A DNA stretch of 64,000 nt from Ectorhizobium quercum (GCF_026552795.1 NZ_JANFPI010000005.1:62001-126000), one strand, 5' to 3'. Shown: positions 49,488 to 61,921, counted from the first letter of the stretch. Program-made: numbers and translations. The notes: generated from the letters alone by a model not told the origin.

Positions 49488-49791
49488 GGCGGTACGATCC
49501 TCGCGCATCGACAGCGCCGGCCATGCGGCCGGGCCAGAGTGGCGCAATCTCTCAACTTGCGCCCGGCAAGGACAGGGATGAAATTCTCTCTTTCCCGAAA
49601 ACAGGAAAATTCGACTGTCCGACGCCCGCTGTGAGGAAAAAATTATCCGGCCGTGCACCATTCCAGCCGGACGCAGCCGCCGCCGGCCGTCGTCGCGGAC
49701 GCCTGCTCCGGGGCTTGGGCAGCGGACCGGCAAACGCGCGCGGATGCGCCATATTCAGGAGAAACCGTTCGGGAAATCGGGAGATGCCGGC
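49488..49791. other. Gene-free region between cysH and tRNA-Pro
   Basis: About 304 bp. An AT-richer patch near 49620-49645 (GAGGAAAAAATTATCC) may lie in the cysH promoter region. I find no convincing ORF, repeat or hairpin; open frames crossing it have no ribosome sites. Confidence 0.5.
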
Positions 49792-49868
49792 TGGTCGGAG
49801 TGAGAGGATTCGAACCTCCGACCCCCACGTCCCGAACGTGGTGCGCTACCAGACTGCGCTACACTCCG
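49792..49868 (-). tRNA. tRNA-Pro (CGG), copy A
   Basis: A 77-base cloverleaf with encoded CCA. Acceptor CGGAGTG/CACTCCG, anticodon stem CCACG/CGTGG around loop TTCGGGA (anticodon CGG), T-arm GGAGG-TTCGAAT-CCTCT with one G-T pair, and D-arm with AGTCTGGTAGC. Identical to copy B except for the T-stem. Confidence 0.96.
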
Positions 49869-49882
49869 TGACCAGCGGCGTG

Positions 49883-49911
49883 TCTATAGACCGGCTTCCC
49901 TCTCCGCACAA
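49883..49911 (-). promoter_or_regulatory. Promoter of tRNA-Pro copy A
   Basis: On the minus strand TTGTGC (49911-49906), 17-base spacer, TATAGA (49888-49883), ending 14 bp before the tRNA. The same arrangement precedes copy B. Confidence 0.7.
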
Positions 49912-50001
49912 GCGCCTTGCGACAAAAAAAGGCAGCATGAAACAACGCGCCGATGGCGGCATCGAGGATATGAATTGCGAGGGAAAGGGGATTTTTTCGG
50001 C

Positions 50002-50078
50002 TGGTCGGAGTGGCGTGATTCGAACACGCGACCCCCACGTCCCGAACGTGGTGCGCTACCAGACTGCGCTACACTCCG
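50002..50078 (-). tRNA. tRNA-Pro (CGG), copy B
   Basis: A 77-base tRNA with anticodon CGG and encoded CCA. All arms equal copy A apart from the T-stem, which is GCGTG/CACGC here (perfect pairing). It lies 133 bp from copy A, and the 50 bp upstream of both genes are also similar, so they form a tandem duplication. Confidence 0.96.
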
Positions 50079-50093
50079 TGACCAGCGGCGCTG

Positions 50094-50122
50094 TCTATAG
50101 TCCGGCTTCCCGTTCCGCACAA
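50094..50122 (-). promoter_or_regulatory. Promoter of tRNA-Pro copy B
   Basis: TTGTGC (50122-50117), 17-base spacer, TATAGA (50099-50094) on the minus strand, the same as for copy A. Confidence 0.7.
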
Positions 50123-50359
50123 GCGCCTGCCGGCAAAAAAACCGGGCCGCGCGCAAAAAAACCGGTGCGGCCGGCTGTCGCGGGAAAAGAGCGTGACACC
50201 GGGGCCTCACCCGTTCAAAAAAACGGGGCAAACACTATGGCATCCATTTGACAGCGTATGATTTGACGATAGAGCAAGGTTAGCAAGCCGTATTTCCCGA
50301 GCGCCCGACGCCGGACCGGCAAGCCGCTTCAACCACGCGATTCTCATGGAACGAGACAG

Positions 50360-50764
50360 ATGAACATCCGCATCATCACGCTTGCAGGCCTTGCCCTGGC
50401 ACTGGGAGGCTGCGTCACCGCGACCGGCGCCCAGAACGGCATCGAAAAACGCTGGAACGGCCAGCAGGCCGGCGCCTTCTTCGCCAAATTCGGCCCGCCC
50501 GTCACCGACCAGCAGATCGGCGCGTCCACGATCTACACCTGGCGCGGCGGCTACAGGACCCGCACGGTCCAGGCCAGATATGCCGAAGGCAGCGGCGGCA
50601 GGCGCGGCGCGCTTCTTTCGCCCGCGCGCACCGAATATCTGCGCTGCGAAGTCCAGCTCACCGTCTCCCCGGACTATGTGATCCGCTCCGTGCGCACGAT
50701 CATCGACAAGCCCGGCGTGAACGGTGCGCCGAGCTATTGCGAGGAATTCCTCGGCGGCGACTGA
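50360..50764 (+). CDS. Predicted lipoprotein, 134 residues
   Basis: Signal peptide with lipobox LGGC (Cys18). The mature part has a short domain (AGAFFAKFGPPVTDQQIGASTIYTWRGG, residues approximately 36-62) reminiscent of SmpA/BamE-like two-layer folds, and two later cysteines (in LRCEV and SYCEEF) that could form a disulfide. Probably anchored in the outer or inner membrane; function unknown. Followed by a strong terminator, so it is a single-gene unit. Confidence 0.82.
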   Translation: MNIRIITLAGLALALGGCVTATGAQNGIEKRWNGQQAGAFFAKFGPPVTDQQIGASTIYTWRGGYRTRTVQARYAEGSGGRRGALLSPARTEYLRCEVQLTVSPDYVIRSVRTIIDKPGVNGAPSYCEEFLGGD

Positions 50765-50784
50765 TCGTCCCGGAAAGAACAGGC

Positions 50785-50820
50785 ACCGCATCGAGGCCCG
50801 ACGGCCTCGATGCGGTTTTC
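50785..50820 (+). terminator. Strong Rho-independent terminator
   Basis: ACCGCATCGAGGCC (50785-50798) pairs perfectly with GGCCTCGATGCGGT (50803-50816), CGAC loop, then TTTTC. It begins 20 bp after the lipoprotein stop. Confidence 0.88.
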
Positions 50821-50847
50821 TTTCCGCCCCCGGCATGCACGATGCCC

Positions 50848-51741
50848 TCAATGCTCCACGCGGGGCCCGGCGCTTCGCGCCATCGGGAACAATCCGAGGA
50901 CGATGGCGCAGCCCGCCACGATCACCACCGCGCCGGCCGCCTGGATGAGCGAGAAGGGTTCCCCCAGCGCCAGCGCGCCGATAGCGACGGCAACCGCCGT
51001 GACCGCGAATTCGACGCTGATGGCGCGCGTCGCGCCGACGGAGGCGACGAGGCCGAAATAGAGCACATAGGTCAGCGCGCTCATGCCGCAGGCCAGGACG
51101 ACCAGCCAGACGAGATCCACCGCGTGCGGCAGCGCCGGCACCGGCACGGCGGCGAGGAAGGGAAAGGTCATGAGGCCGCCGAAGAAGAAGGCGCCGATCG
51201 TCACCTCCCACGATCCGGCGCGCCCGAGCCAGCGGCTGGCATAATTGCTGCCGAAGGCGGCGGAAAACGAGCCGAACAGCGCGGCGGCGCAGCCGAACAG
51301 GAAAGCCGGCGTGACCGGCGCGGCCGGAAAGCCGACCAGCAGAACGATGCCGAAAATGCCGAGCGCCAGACCGGCAAGGCGGTGGGCATTGATGCGCTCC
51401 AGCCCCCAGAAGGCGCCGATGATCATGGAAAACAGCGGAATGGTCGCGACCAGAATGGCCGACATGGCGGTGCCGATCAGCGGCGCGGCATAGGACAGGC
51501 CGATCAACTGGCCGGCGACCGTGGTCGCGCCCACGACGAAGAGCGGCTTCCACCCCAGCGAAAAATCGAGCCGCCGGCGCAGGGCCCGCGCCAGGGCGTA
51601 GAGCGTCGCCGAAGCCATGAGCGCCCGCAGCGTCACCGCCCCGATCCAGCCGAAAGCCTCGACCGCCTTCACCAGAACGAGAAAGGAAAGCCCCCAGACG
51701 ATGGCGAGAAACAGGTAGACGGCAATATCGCGCGGGCGCAT
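50848..51741 (-). CDS. EamA/DMT family transporter
   Basis: A 297-residue membrane protein with ten predicted helices in two EamA repeats: first around residues 5-140 (VYLFLAIVWGLSFLVLVKAVE), second 150-290 (with ...EFAVTAVAVAIGALALGEPFS at its end). Members export amino acids, metabolites or drugs. ATG at 51741 is chosen because it directly precedes the first helix; longer frames add a non-membrane basic stretch. Substrate unknown. Confidence 0.88.
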   Translation of the reverse strand: MRPRDIAVYLFLAIVWGLSFLVLVKAVEAFGWIGAVTLRALMASATLYALARALRRRLDFSLGWKPLFVVGATTVAGQLIGLSYAAPLIGTAMSAILVATIPLFSMIIGAFWGLERINAHRLAGLALGIFGIVLLVGFPAAPVTPAFLFGCAAALFGSFSAAFGSNYASRWLGRAGSWEVTIGAFFFGGLMTFPFLAAVPVPALPHAVDLVWLVVLACGMSALTYVLYFGLVASVGATRAISVEFAVTAVAVAIGALALGEPFSLIQAAGAVVIVAGCAIVLGLFPMARSAGPRVEH

Positions 51742-51962
51742 GGAACGGACATCCGGGGCAATTCGGCGGCGCAAGCGCCACAGCTTCGACGACAAAAAAC
51801 GCAAGGCACCGGCTTCATGGCCGGCGAACGCGATGCCGTTACAACCACGCCCGCACACTTGCAAGAGGCTTGCAGCCCCGAAGCGCAAAACCGCGCGGGC
51901 ACGCCATCGCCACCGGCATTGTCCAACAATCGCCGCGCATCCGGTTTACGGAAAACAAGTCG

Positions 51963-52037
51963 TGGCTGGGGCGCCTGGATTCGAACCAGGGAATGCCGGT
52001 ACCAAAAACCGGTGCCTTACCGCTTGGCTACGCCCCA
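51963..52037 (-). tRNA. tRNA-Gln (UUG)
   Basis: A 75-base tRNA with encoded CCA: acceptor TGGGGCG/CGCCCCA, anticodon stem CCGGT/ACCGG around loop TTTTGGT (anticodon TTG), T-arm CCTGG-TTCGAAT-CCAGG. Confidence 0.96.
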
Positions 52038-52258
52038 ACAGACGAGTCAGGCGGCAGAGCGGCCCGACGCGGCGGTGATTAGCAAAAGTCGAACCGGGCG
52101 GCAATCCGCCGTTCGGGAAAAAATGGAGGTTTCCCTCCGCCGGTCCGGCCGCGGCTCCCTCGGTGGCGGAAAAGAGAACGCTTTTCCGTGACGCCTGCCG
52201 TTTCGCCATGTTAAGCACGTCGCGCGCGATGGGCGCCCGTCAGGATGAGGCAGACGAT

Positions 52259-53167
52259 ATGAGCGATCCGCTTTTCGAAAAAGCGTTCGAGCCGGCGCAT
52301 GGCAAGGCCGTGCCCGCCGGGCCGGATGTGCTGCGCATCACGGTCAACAATCCTTCGCCCTTCACCTTTCACGGCACGAACAGCTATATCGTCGGGCGCG
52401 ACACGCTTGCCGTGATCGATCCCGGCCCCGAGGACGACGCGCATCTGGACGCCCTGCTGAAAGCCGTGAACGGCCGTCCGGTCAGCCATATCTTCGTCAG
52501 CCACACGCATCGCGACCATGCGCCGCTTTCCCGGCGCCTCAAGGAACGGACCGGCGCGATCATCGTGGCCGAGGGGCCGCACCGGCCCTCCCGCCCGCTG
52601 CACGAGGGCGAGGCCAATCCCTTTTCCGAAAGCGCCGACACCGCCTTCCGGCCCGACCTGACGGTCGCCGACGGCGAGACCGTCGCCGGCGACGGCTGGG
52701 CGCTGACGGCGCTGCACACGCCGGGGCATACGGCGAACCACGCCGCCTTCGCGCTGGACGGCACGGGCATCGTCTTTTCCGCCGATCACGTCATGGCCTG
52801 GGCGACCACCATCGTCGCGCCGCCGGACGGCTCGATGGGCGACTACATGGCCTCGCTGGAAAAGCTGCTCGAACGCGACGACCGCGTCTACCTGCCCGGC
52901 CACGGCGGCCCGGTGACGGAGCCCGCCGCCTTCCTGCGCGGCCTGCGCACCCACCGGCGCATGCGCGAGCGGGCGATCCGCGCGCGGATTCTGGCCGGCG
53001 ACCGCACGATCGCCGACATGGTGAAGGTCATCTACCGCGAGACCGATCCCCTGCTTCATGGCGCGGCGGCGCTTTCGGTGCTCGCCCATATCGAGGATCT
53101 GGTGGAAAAGGGCGCAGTGAAGACGAACGGGCCGCCCGCCCTCGACGGCATCTACGAACCCGCCTGA
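52259..53167 (+). CDS. MBL-fold hydrolase (LACTB2-like)
   Basis: A 302-residue metallo-beta-lactamase-fold enzyme: metal motif SHTHRDHAPL (His82, His84, Asp86, His87), later His in HTPGHTANH and FSADHVM. A C-terminal winged-helix-like domain (about 230-300) is typical of LACTB2-like endoribonucleases and bacterial homologues. Substrate could be RNA or a thioester. Start at ATG 52259 with GAGG 9 bases upstream. Confidence 0.88.
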   Translation: MSDPLFEKAFEPAHGKAVPAGPDVLRITVNNPSPFTFHGTNSYIVGRDTLAVIDPGPEDDAHLDALLKAVNGRPVSHIFVSHTHRDHAPLSRRLKERTGAIIVAEGPHRPSRPLHEGEANPFSESADTAFRPDLTVADGETVAGDGWALTALHTPGHTANHAAFALDGTGIVFSADHVMAWATTIVAPPDGSMGDYMASLEKLLERDDRVYLPGHGGPVTEPAAFLRGLRTHRRMRERAIRARILAGDRTIADMVKVIYRETDPLLHGAAALSVLAHIEDLVEKGAVKTNGPPALDGIYEPA

Positions 53168-53176
53168 GACGGCGGT

Positions 53177-54082
53177 TCAGCCGAGCCCCAGCATTTCCGT
53201 CTCGAGCGCGTCGAGGAAGGCACGGATGATCTGCGCGCCGATGCCGAAATCGCTGTCGCCGTAGCGCGCCACGGTGCGCACGTCGACCAGCGTGTTGTCC
53301 TCCTCCTCGCGCAGGCGCACGACGACATCGAAGGGCAGGCCGAAAATCAGCGTCCGCGTCTGTCCCTGGAAAAGAACGTCGCCGGGTTTCCCGACCAGCA
53401 AAGGCGGGGCCGCCAGAAGCTGCGGCTCGGGGCGCGGCAGCGGCACCGGAATCGACGGCGGCGCACCGGGAACGGCGCCTCCGCCCCGGATGCCGGGCAC
53501 CGGCAGGGCCTCCGGCTCGGCGCCGGCCTGCTCCTCGCCTTCCGAGGCCACGATGACGATGCGCGCCGCGCGGGCTGCCCTGCGCACCGCGGCGGCGACG
53601 CGGTCGGGCGCGCCGTCGAACCGCCGCCCGACGAGATCGGCATAGACCACCCTGCCCTTCGCCACCCCGGCCTGCGTCTGCACGCGGGGCAGCCATTCCT
53701 GATCGGCGGCGACGGCCTTCAGGATCGGCGGCGGGTCGGCCGGATCGGTCGAGAGATCGTAGACCGGCGGCGCGACGAGATAGGCGGCGGCGGCGATGCC
53801 GGCGGCCGTCAGCGGAACCGCCGCATAGACCAGCCCCCTGAAGGCCGCGATGCCGCCGAGCGCGCCCACCTGCCACAGCCGCGCCAGGCCGATTACTGCC
53901 AGCAGCACCGCCAGGGCGGCCAGACCGGCGGACATGAGGGCAAGGCGGGTGAAGTCCGGCACGGACAGGAATCCGGTGCGAAAGGCAGCGAAAATCGCCA
54001 GGAACAGCAGCGCCGCCAGAAAACCAAGGCGCCTGGCCCAGAAGGCGGAACGCGAAACGGGCCTTTCGAAGCGTATGGCCAT
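53177..54082 (-). CDS. DUF1499 membrane protein
   Basis: A 301-residue protein with three to four N-terminal transmembrane helices (about 18-120) and a C-terminal DUF1499 domain interrupted by a Pro/Glu-rich insert (about 195-235). The end TRTLIFGLPFDVVVRLREEEDNTLVDVRTVARYGDSDFG contains, in its last part, the family hallmark of DVRS-like residues. Function unknown. It converges with the MBL gene with 9 bp between them. Confidence 0.82.
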   Translation of the reverse strand: MAIRFERPVSRSAFWARRLGFLAALLFLAIFAAFRTGFLSVPDFTRLALMSAGLAALAVLLAVIGLARLWQVGALGGIAAFRGLVYAAVPLTAAGIAAAAYLVAPPVYDLSTDPADPPPILKAVAADQEWLPRVQTQAGVAKGRVVYADLVGRRFDGAPDRVAAAVRRAARAARIVIVASEGEEQAGAEPEALPVPGIRGGGAVPGAPPSIPVPLPRPEPQLLAAPPLLVGKPGDVLFQGQTRTLIFGLPFDVVVRLREEEDNTLVDVRTVARYGDSDFGIGAQIIRAFLDALETEMLGLG

Positions 54083-54195
54083 GAAGACAGAACCTGCTAG
54101 AAACTCATGACATCGCCGGGGCGGATTCGGGCTTGCCTGCGGCGGATAGTGGTATATCTCCACTGTAAAAGAAACCTGTCATCAGGAGAACGCCC

Positions 54196-54471
54196 ATGAA
54201 ACCGGTCTTGAACGCGATGGTGGTGGCGGCAGCGGCCCTGCTTTGCGCCTCCTGCCAGACGATGACGCCCGAACAGCGGCGCGCGGCCGACGAGGCCCGC
54301 TGCGTGAATTACGGTTTCCGGAAAGGGAACGACGCCTTCGCCGAATGCCTCCAGCGGATCGAGCTCGACCGCCGCGCCGAGGCACGGGCGAATTCGATCC
54401 GCATGTCGCAACATATGGCATGGCGGCCGCCGATCGTCGTCGAACGCCGGGTGATCGTCGACCGGAAATAA
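54196..54471 (+). CDS. Small lipoprotein, 91 residues
   Basis: Signal peptide with lipobox CASC (Cys20). The mature part has a helix rich in Arg/Glu with Cys36 and Cys50 (RCVNYGFRKGND and FAECLQRIEL), a pattern seen in small rhizobial lipoproteins. Strong ribosome site (GGAG 7 bases upstream). Function unknown. Confidence 0.78.
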   Translation: MKPVLNAMVVAAAALLCASCQTMTPEQRRAADEARCVNYGFRKGNDAFAECLQRIELDRRAEARANSIRMSQHMAWRPPIVVERRVIVDRK

Positions 54472-54481
54472 TCCGCCCGGC

Positions 54482-57166
<2,685 letters not shown>

Positions 57167-57460
57167 TCGCCAGTCCCCGACTTGCCTGCCGCCTGCCCGC
57201 GCAACCGCAAAGCCGCCTCCCATTTTCCGGACGCCTCCAGCCCGAAGGCAGTTTTTTCAATGCTCTACAGCAAATGCGGAAGGTTGAAAACGACCGCAGG
57301 CGCTGTTTTTCGCACGGCGAAAGCGGCAATGGGCGCGGGTGTCGCATAAATCACGCTTGTTTGACGCAGCGTCACCCGCTCTGCCGCTTGTTTGCCGTCA
57401 TCGCTCGCTATATCGGATAAAGAACCACTCTTTCCAACCCTTGGCCAAAGGTTCCAGACC

Positions 57461-58123
57461 ATGCAGATATTCGACACCAGCGTTTCCCGGCGCGTTCTTC
57501 TCGGCGGCATGGCCGCAGCCTCGCTGCCGCTCGCCATCGCCTTCCCCGCCCGCGCCGACGCTCCGCAGCCGCAGCGCGAGGTCGACATGAGCGAAGTCCT
57601 GAAGCCCGGCTCCCTGCCCGAAATGGCGATCGGCGAGGACGACGCCCCGGTCAAGATCGTCGAATACATGTCGATGACGTGCTCGCATTGCGCGAATTTC
57701 CACGCCAACACCTTCGACGCGATCAAGGAAAAATACGTCGACACCGGCAAGGTGCAGTTCATCGTCCGCGAATTCCCGTTCGATCCGCGCGCGGCGGCCG
57801 CCTTCATGCTGGCGCGCTGCGCCCCGGAAGGCCAGTATTTCCCCTTCGTCTCCATGCTGTTCAAGCAGCAGACCACCTGGGCCGGCGCACAGGACGGACG
57901 CGCGGCGCTGCTCCAGATGTCCCGCGTGGCCGGTTTTTCCGAGGAAAGCTTCAACACCTGCTTGACGAACCAGAAGCTTCTGGATGATGTGAACGCAGTG
58001 CGCGAGCGCGGCGCCAGGGACTTCGGCGTGAATGCCACGCCGACCTTCATCATCAACGGGAAGGTCTATTCGGGAGACATGTCGGTTGACGAAATGTCGG
58101 CCATCATCGACAGCTTCGCCTGA
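57461..58123 (+). CDS. DsbA family thiol:disulfide oxidoreductase
   Basis: A 220-residue exported protein: twin-arginine-like signal (SRRVLLGGMAAASLPLAIAF) ending about residue 33, thioredoxin fold with CSHC active site (Cys74, Cys77) and cis-Pro in NATPTFIING. It probably oxidises or isomerises disulfides in the periplasm. The ATG at 57461 has AAAGG 9 bases upstream. In several Rhizobiales this gene lies just before smc, as here. Confidence 0.92.
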   Translation: MQIFDTSVSRRVLLGGMAAASLPLAIAFPARADAPQPQREVDMSEVLKPGSLPEMAIGEDDAPVKIVEYMSMTCSHCANFHANTFDAIKEKYVDTGKVQFIVREFPFDPRAAAAFMLARCAPEGQYFPFVSMLFKQQTTWAGAQDGRAALLQMSRVAGFSEESFNTCLTNQKLLDDVNAVRERGARDFGVNATPTFIINGKVYSGDMSVDEMSAIIDSFA

Positions 58124-58164
58124 CGTCCGCCTTACGGCGGGCGAGGATTTGCGCGCGCGCGCGA

Positions 58165-58367
58165 ACCCCCTCTGGCCTGCCGGCCATCTCCCCCACAAGG
58201 GGGGAGACGAATTACAGATGACACCGAGGCTCTCGGCTCTTGCGCCTTCTCCCCGGCGGGGAGAAGGTGGCGGCAGCCGGATGAGGGGCCTTTCGGGGCA
58301 GGCGCTGTGCGCCTGCCCCCCTCATCCGCCCTTCGGGCACCTTCTCCCCGCCGGGGAGAAGGAGAAG
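58165..58367. repeat. Cluster of intergenic repeat modules before smc
   Basis: Three modules: 58165-58214 of a second subtype (CCCCCTCTGGCC...CATCTCCCCCACAAGG), 58237-58287 (CCTTCTCCCCGGCGGGGAGAAGG and GCCGGATGAGGGG) and 58314-58367 (CCCCCTCATCCGCCCTTCGGG and CTTCTCCCCGCCGGGGAGAAGG). The last two face each other and could form a long stem. They fill the 336-bp gap between dsbA and smc, which has no coding potential. Confidence 0.82.
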
Positions 58368-58459
58368 CCCCACCGGCTCGTTTCCCGTGCCATGACCCTG
58401 CCCTCGCGGGGGATACGGCAACCGGAGGGGAAACTCCGCGGCAAAACGGCGGGCCGCCC

Positions 58460-61400
58460 ATGAAGTTCACCCGCCTGCGCCTGACCGGCTTCAAATCCTT
58501 CGTGGAGCCGATGGAGTTCGTCATCGAGCCGGGGCTGACCGGCGTCGTCGGGCCGAACGGCTGCGGCAAGTCGAACCTCGTCGAGGCGCTGCGCTGGGTC
58601 ATGGGCGAGAATTCCTACAAGAACATGCGCGCCTCCGGCATGGACGACGTGATCTTTTCCGGCTCGGGCAACCGGCCGGCCCGCAACACGGCGGAAGTGG
58701 CGCTGTGGCTCGACAATGCCGACCGCACCGCGCCCGCCGCCTTCAACGACACCGACGAAATCCAGGTCTCGCGCCGCATCGAGCGCGAGAACGGCTCCGT
58801 CTACCGCATCAACGGCAAGGAGGCGCGGGCGCGCGACGTGCAGCTTCTGTTCGCCGACGCCTCGACCGGGGCGCGCTCGCCGTCGATGGTCGGCCAGGGC
58901 CGGATCGGCGAACTCATCCAGGCGAAACCGCAGGCGCGCCGCCAGCTTCTGGAAGAAGCCGCCGGCATTTCCGGCCTGCATTCGCGCCGCCACGAGGCGG
59001 AACTGCGCCTGAAGGCCACCGAGGCCAATCTCGACCGGCTGGAGGACGTGACCGCCCAGCTCGACAGCCAGATCGAAAGCCTCAAGCGGCAGGCCCGTCA
59101 GGCGAATCGTTTCAAGGCGCTGTCCGCGTCGATCCGCGAGCATGAGGCCATCCTGCTCTATATCCGCTGGAAGCAGGCGCAGGAGGCCGAAACGGAAGCC
59201 AACACGGCCCTGAACGACGCGACCAGCCTCGTGGCCGAAAAGGCGCAGGCGCAAATGGAGGCCGCCAAGGCTCAAGGAATCGCGACCCTGAAGCTGCCGG
59301 AACTGCGCGAGGCCGAGGCCCGCGCCGCCGCAGCACTCCAGCGCCTGCAAATCGCCCGTTCCCAGCTCGACGAGGAGGCAAGCCGCATTCTCAGGCGTCG
59401 CGACGAGCTGACCCGCCGCCTTGCCCAGCTTGGCGAGGACGTGGCACGCGAGGAACGGCTCGTCGCCGACAATGCCGCCATTCTCGAACGGCTGGCCGCC
59501 GAGGAAGATCAGATCGTCGGAGAACTGGCCGATTCCGGCATCGAGGCGGAAGAGACCCGCGCCGCTTTCGAGGCCGCCGCGGCGACGCTTTCGGACGCCG
59601 AGGCGCTTCTCACCCGCCTGACCGCGGAGCGGGCGGAGGCCGCCGCCGGGCGCAGCCAGGTCGAGCGGATGCTGGCCGATCTCGCCGGACGCAGGCAGCG
59701 TCTGGAACGGCAGGACGCCGAGGCGGCACAGGAACTCGACGGCATCGACCGGCACCTTGCCGCCCTGCCCGACCCGGAGGAAAAGCGCGTTGCCGTCGCC
59801 GACGCGGACGCAGCACTCGAAGAAGCCCAGATCGGCGTCGAGGATGCCGAAGCCTCGCTGGCCGACGCGCGCGCGCAGGAAGCCTCGCTGCGCCCGCCCG
59901 CCGACATGGCCCGCGCCCGTACCGCGGCGCTGGAGACGGAGGCGCGCACCATTTCCGGCATGCTGGCGGCAAGCGCGCCTTCCGGCGGCTTCATTCCGGT
60001 GGCCGACCTGATCGAGGTGCAGCGCGGCTACGAAACCGCGCTCGGCGCCGTTCTCGGCGAGGATCTCGACAGCCCACTCGACGCCCGGGCTCCCGCCTAC
60101 TGGACGGAAACGGACGCGCCGGGCGACGACGCACCACTGCCGGCAGGCGTCACGCCGCTCTCCGCGCTGGTGTCCGCGCCCGCCGCCCTTGCCCGCCGTC
60201 TGGCGCAGACCGGACTTGCCGAGCCTGCCGACGCGCAACGGCTGATGGGCCTGCTGAAGCCCGGCCAGTCGCTGGTGACGCGCGACGGGGCGGTCTTTCG
60301 CTGGGACGGCCACGTCAAGGGCGCCGACGCGCCTTCCGCCGCCGCCCTTCGCCTTGCCCAGAAGAACCGCCTTGCCGAAATCGAGGCCGAGGCGGACGAG
60401 GCCCGCGAGCAGCTTGCCGAGGCGCTGGAGACGCTGGCGCGGGCCGGCGAGACGATCCGCGAGACCGAACGCAGCGTCTCGACGGCGCGCGAGGTCGTCC
60501 GGCTCGCTGCCCGCATCGCGGCCGAGGCGCGCGAGGCGCTCGCCGCCGCCGAACGGGCCTTCGGGGATCTCGCCCGCCGCCGCGACGTGATGGCCGAAGC
60601 CCGCAACCAGGTACAGGCGCAAATCGGGGAAATCGCCGTTGCCGAGGAGGAGGCCCGCGCCCGGCTGACCGAAGCGCCTGATCTTTCCGGCCTCGATGCG
60701 AAGCTTGCCGAGCAGCAGTTTGCCGTGGCCGCCGGCCGCAGCGAGGTCGCCGAGGCGCGGGCCCGCCACGAAGGTCTCGCCCGCGAGAACGAGGCCCGCC
60801 GCCGCCGCCTTGCCGCCATCGGCGACGAGCGCCGCCTCTGGCAGAACCGCGCCGCGAGCGCCGCGTCCCATATCGCGACCCTGCGGGAGCGCGAGGCGGA
60901 AGCGCGCGACGAGATCGAGGCGCTCGACGAGGCGCCCGAGGAATTCGAAGCCCGGCGGCACGGTCTGCTGAGCGAAATCGCCACGGTCGAGGAAACGCGC
61001 CGCGAGGCCGCCGACCGGCTGGTCGAGGCCGAAAACCTCCAGCGCGATGCCGATACCCGCGCCGCCGCCGCGCTGGCGGCGCTGGCCGAGGCGCGCGAGA
61101 AGCGCGGCCGTGCCGAGGAACGGCTGGTGTCCGCCCGCGAGCGGCGCGAGGACACGGAAGCCCGCATCCGCGAAACGCTGAACCTTCAGCCTCAGGGCCT
61201 TTACAAACTGGCCGGCATCGAGCCGGATGCGGCGCTGCCCGATACGCGGGAGGTGGAACGCGACCTCGACCGGCTGAAGATGGAGCGCGAGCGGCTGGGC
61301 GCGGTAAACCTGCGCGCCGAGGAAGAGGCGAAGGAGCTTTCGGACAAGCTCGACGCTCTGATCGCCGAGCGCGACGACGTGATCGACGCGATCCGCAAGC

Positions 61401-61921
61401 TGCGCGGCGCCATCGGCAACCTGAACCGGGAAGGCCGCGAGCGGCTTCTCGCCGCCTTCGACGTCGTGAACGAGCAGTTCAAGCGGCTCTTTACCCATCT
61501 CTTCAACGGCGGCACGGCGGAGCTGCAACTGATCGAGTCCGACGACCCGCTGGAAGCCGGCCTCGAAATCCTCGCCCGCCCGCCGGGAAAGAAGCCGCAG
61601 ACCATGACGCTGCTTTCGGGCGGCGAGCAGGCGCTGACGGCGATGGCGCTGATCTTCGCCGTCTTCCTTACCAACCCGGCACCGATCTGCGTGCTCGACG
61701 AGGTGGACGCGCCGCTCGACGACCACAATGTGGAGCGCTATTGCAACCTGATGGACGAGATGGCGGCCTCCACGCAGACGCGCTTCGTCATCATCACCCA
61801 CAATCCCATCACCATGTCGCGCATGGACCGGCTGTTCGGCGTGACGATGGCCGAACAGGGCGTTTCTCAGCTCGTTTCGGTGGATTTGCAGACGGCGGAA
61901 CGCCTGCGCGACGCCGGATGA
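58460..61921 (+). CDS. smc: Chromosome segregation protein Smc
   Basis: A full-length 1153-residue SMC ATPase. Walker A GPNGCGKSN at residues 31-39, signature LSGGEQ at 1052-1057 and Walker B ICVLDEVDAPLDD near 1080. Two long Ala/Glu/Arg-rich coiled coils (about 165-500 and 640-1000) flank the hinge (about 505-635, GGFIPVADLIEVQRGYETAL). It loops and compacts the chromosome with ScpA/B. The start ATG at 58460 begins with the conserved MKFTRLRLTGFKSF; its ribosome site is weak, and earlier in-frame starts fall in repeats. Confidence 0.97.
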   Translation: MKFTRLRLTGFKSFVEPMEFVIEPGLTGVVGPNGCGKSNLVEALRWVMGENSYKNMRASGMDDVIFSGSGNRPARNTAEVALWLDNADRTAPAAFNDTDEIQVSRRIERENGSVYRINGKEARARDVQLLFADASTGARSPSMVGQGRIGELIQAKPQARRQLLEEAAGISGLHSRRHEAELRLKATEANLDRLEDVTAQLDSQIESLKRQARQANRFKALSASIREHEAILLYIRWKQAQEAETEANTALNDATSLVAEKAQAQMEAAKAQGIATLKLPELREAEARAAAALQRLQIARSQLDEEASRILRRRDELTRRLAQLGEDVAREERLVADNAAILERLAAEEDQIVGELADSGIEAEETRAAFEAAAATLSDAEALLTRLTAERAEAAAGRSQVERMLADLAGRRQRLERQDAEAAQELDGIDRHLAALPDPEEKRVAVADADAALEEAQIGVEDAEASLADARAQEASLRPPADMARARTAALETEARTISGMLAASAPSGGFIPVADLIEVQRGYETALGAVLGEDLDSPLDARAPAYWTETDAPGDDAPLPAGVTPLSALVSAPAALARRLAQTGLAEPADAQRLMGLLKPGQSLVTRDGAVFRWDGHVKGADAPSAAALRLAQKNRLAEIEAEADEAREQLAEALETLARAGETIRETERSVSTAREVVRLAARIAAEAREALAAAERAFGDLARRRDVMAEARNQVQAQIGEIAVAEEEARARLTEAPDLSGLDAKLAEQQFAVAAGRSEVAEARARHEGLARENEARRRRLAAIGDERRLWQNRAASAASHIATLREREAEARDEIEALDEAPEEFEARRHGLLSEIATVEETRREAADRLVEAENLQRDADTRAAAALAALAEAREKRGRAEERLVSARERREDTEARIRETLNLQPQGLYKLAGIEPDAALPDTREVERDLDRLKMERERLGAVNLRAEEEAKELSDKLDALIAERDDVIDAIRKLRGAIGNLNREGRERLLAAFDVVNEQFKRLFTHLFNGGTAELQLIESDDPLEAGLEILARPPGKKPQTMTLLSGGEQALTAMALIFAVFLTNPAPICVLDEVDAPLDDHNVERYCNLMDEMAASTQTRFVIITHNPITMSRMDRLFGVTMAEQGVSQLVSVDLQTAERLRDAG

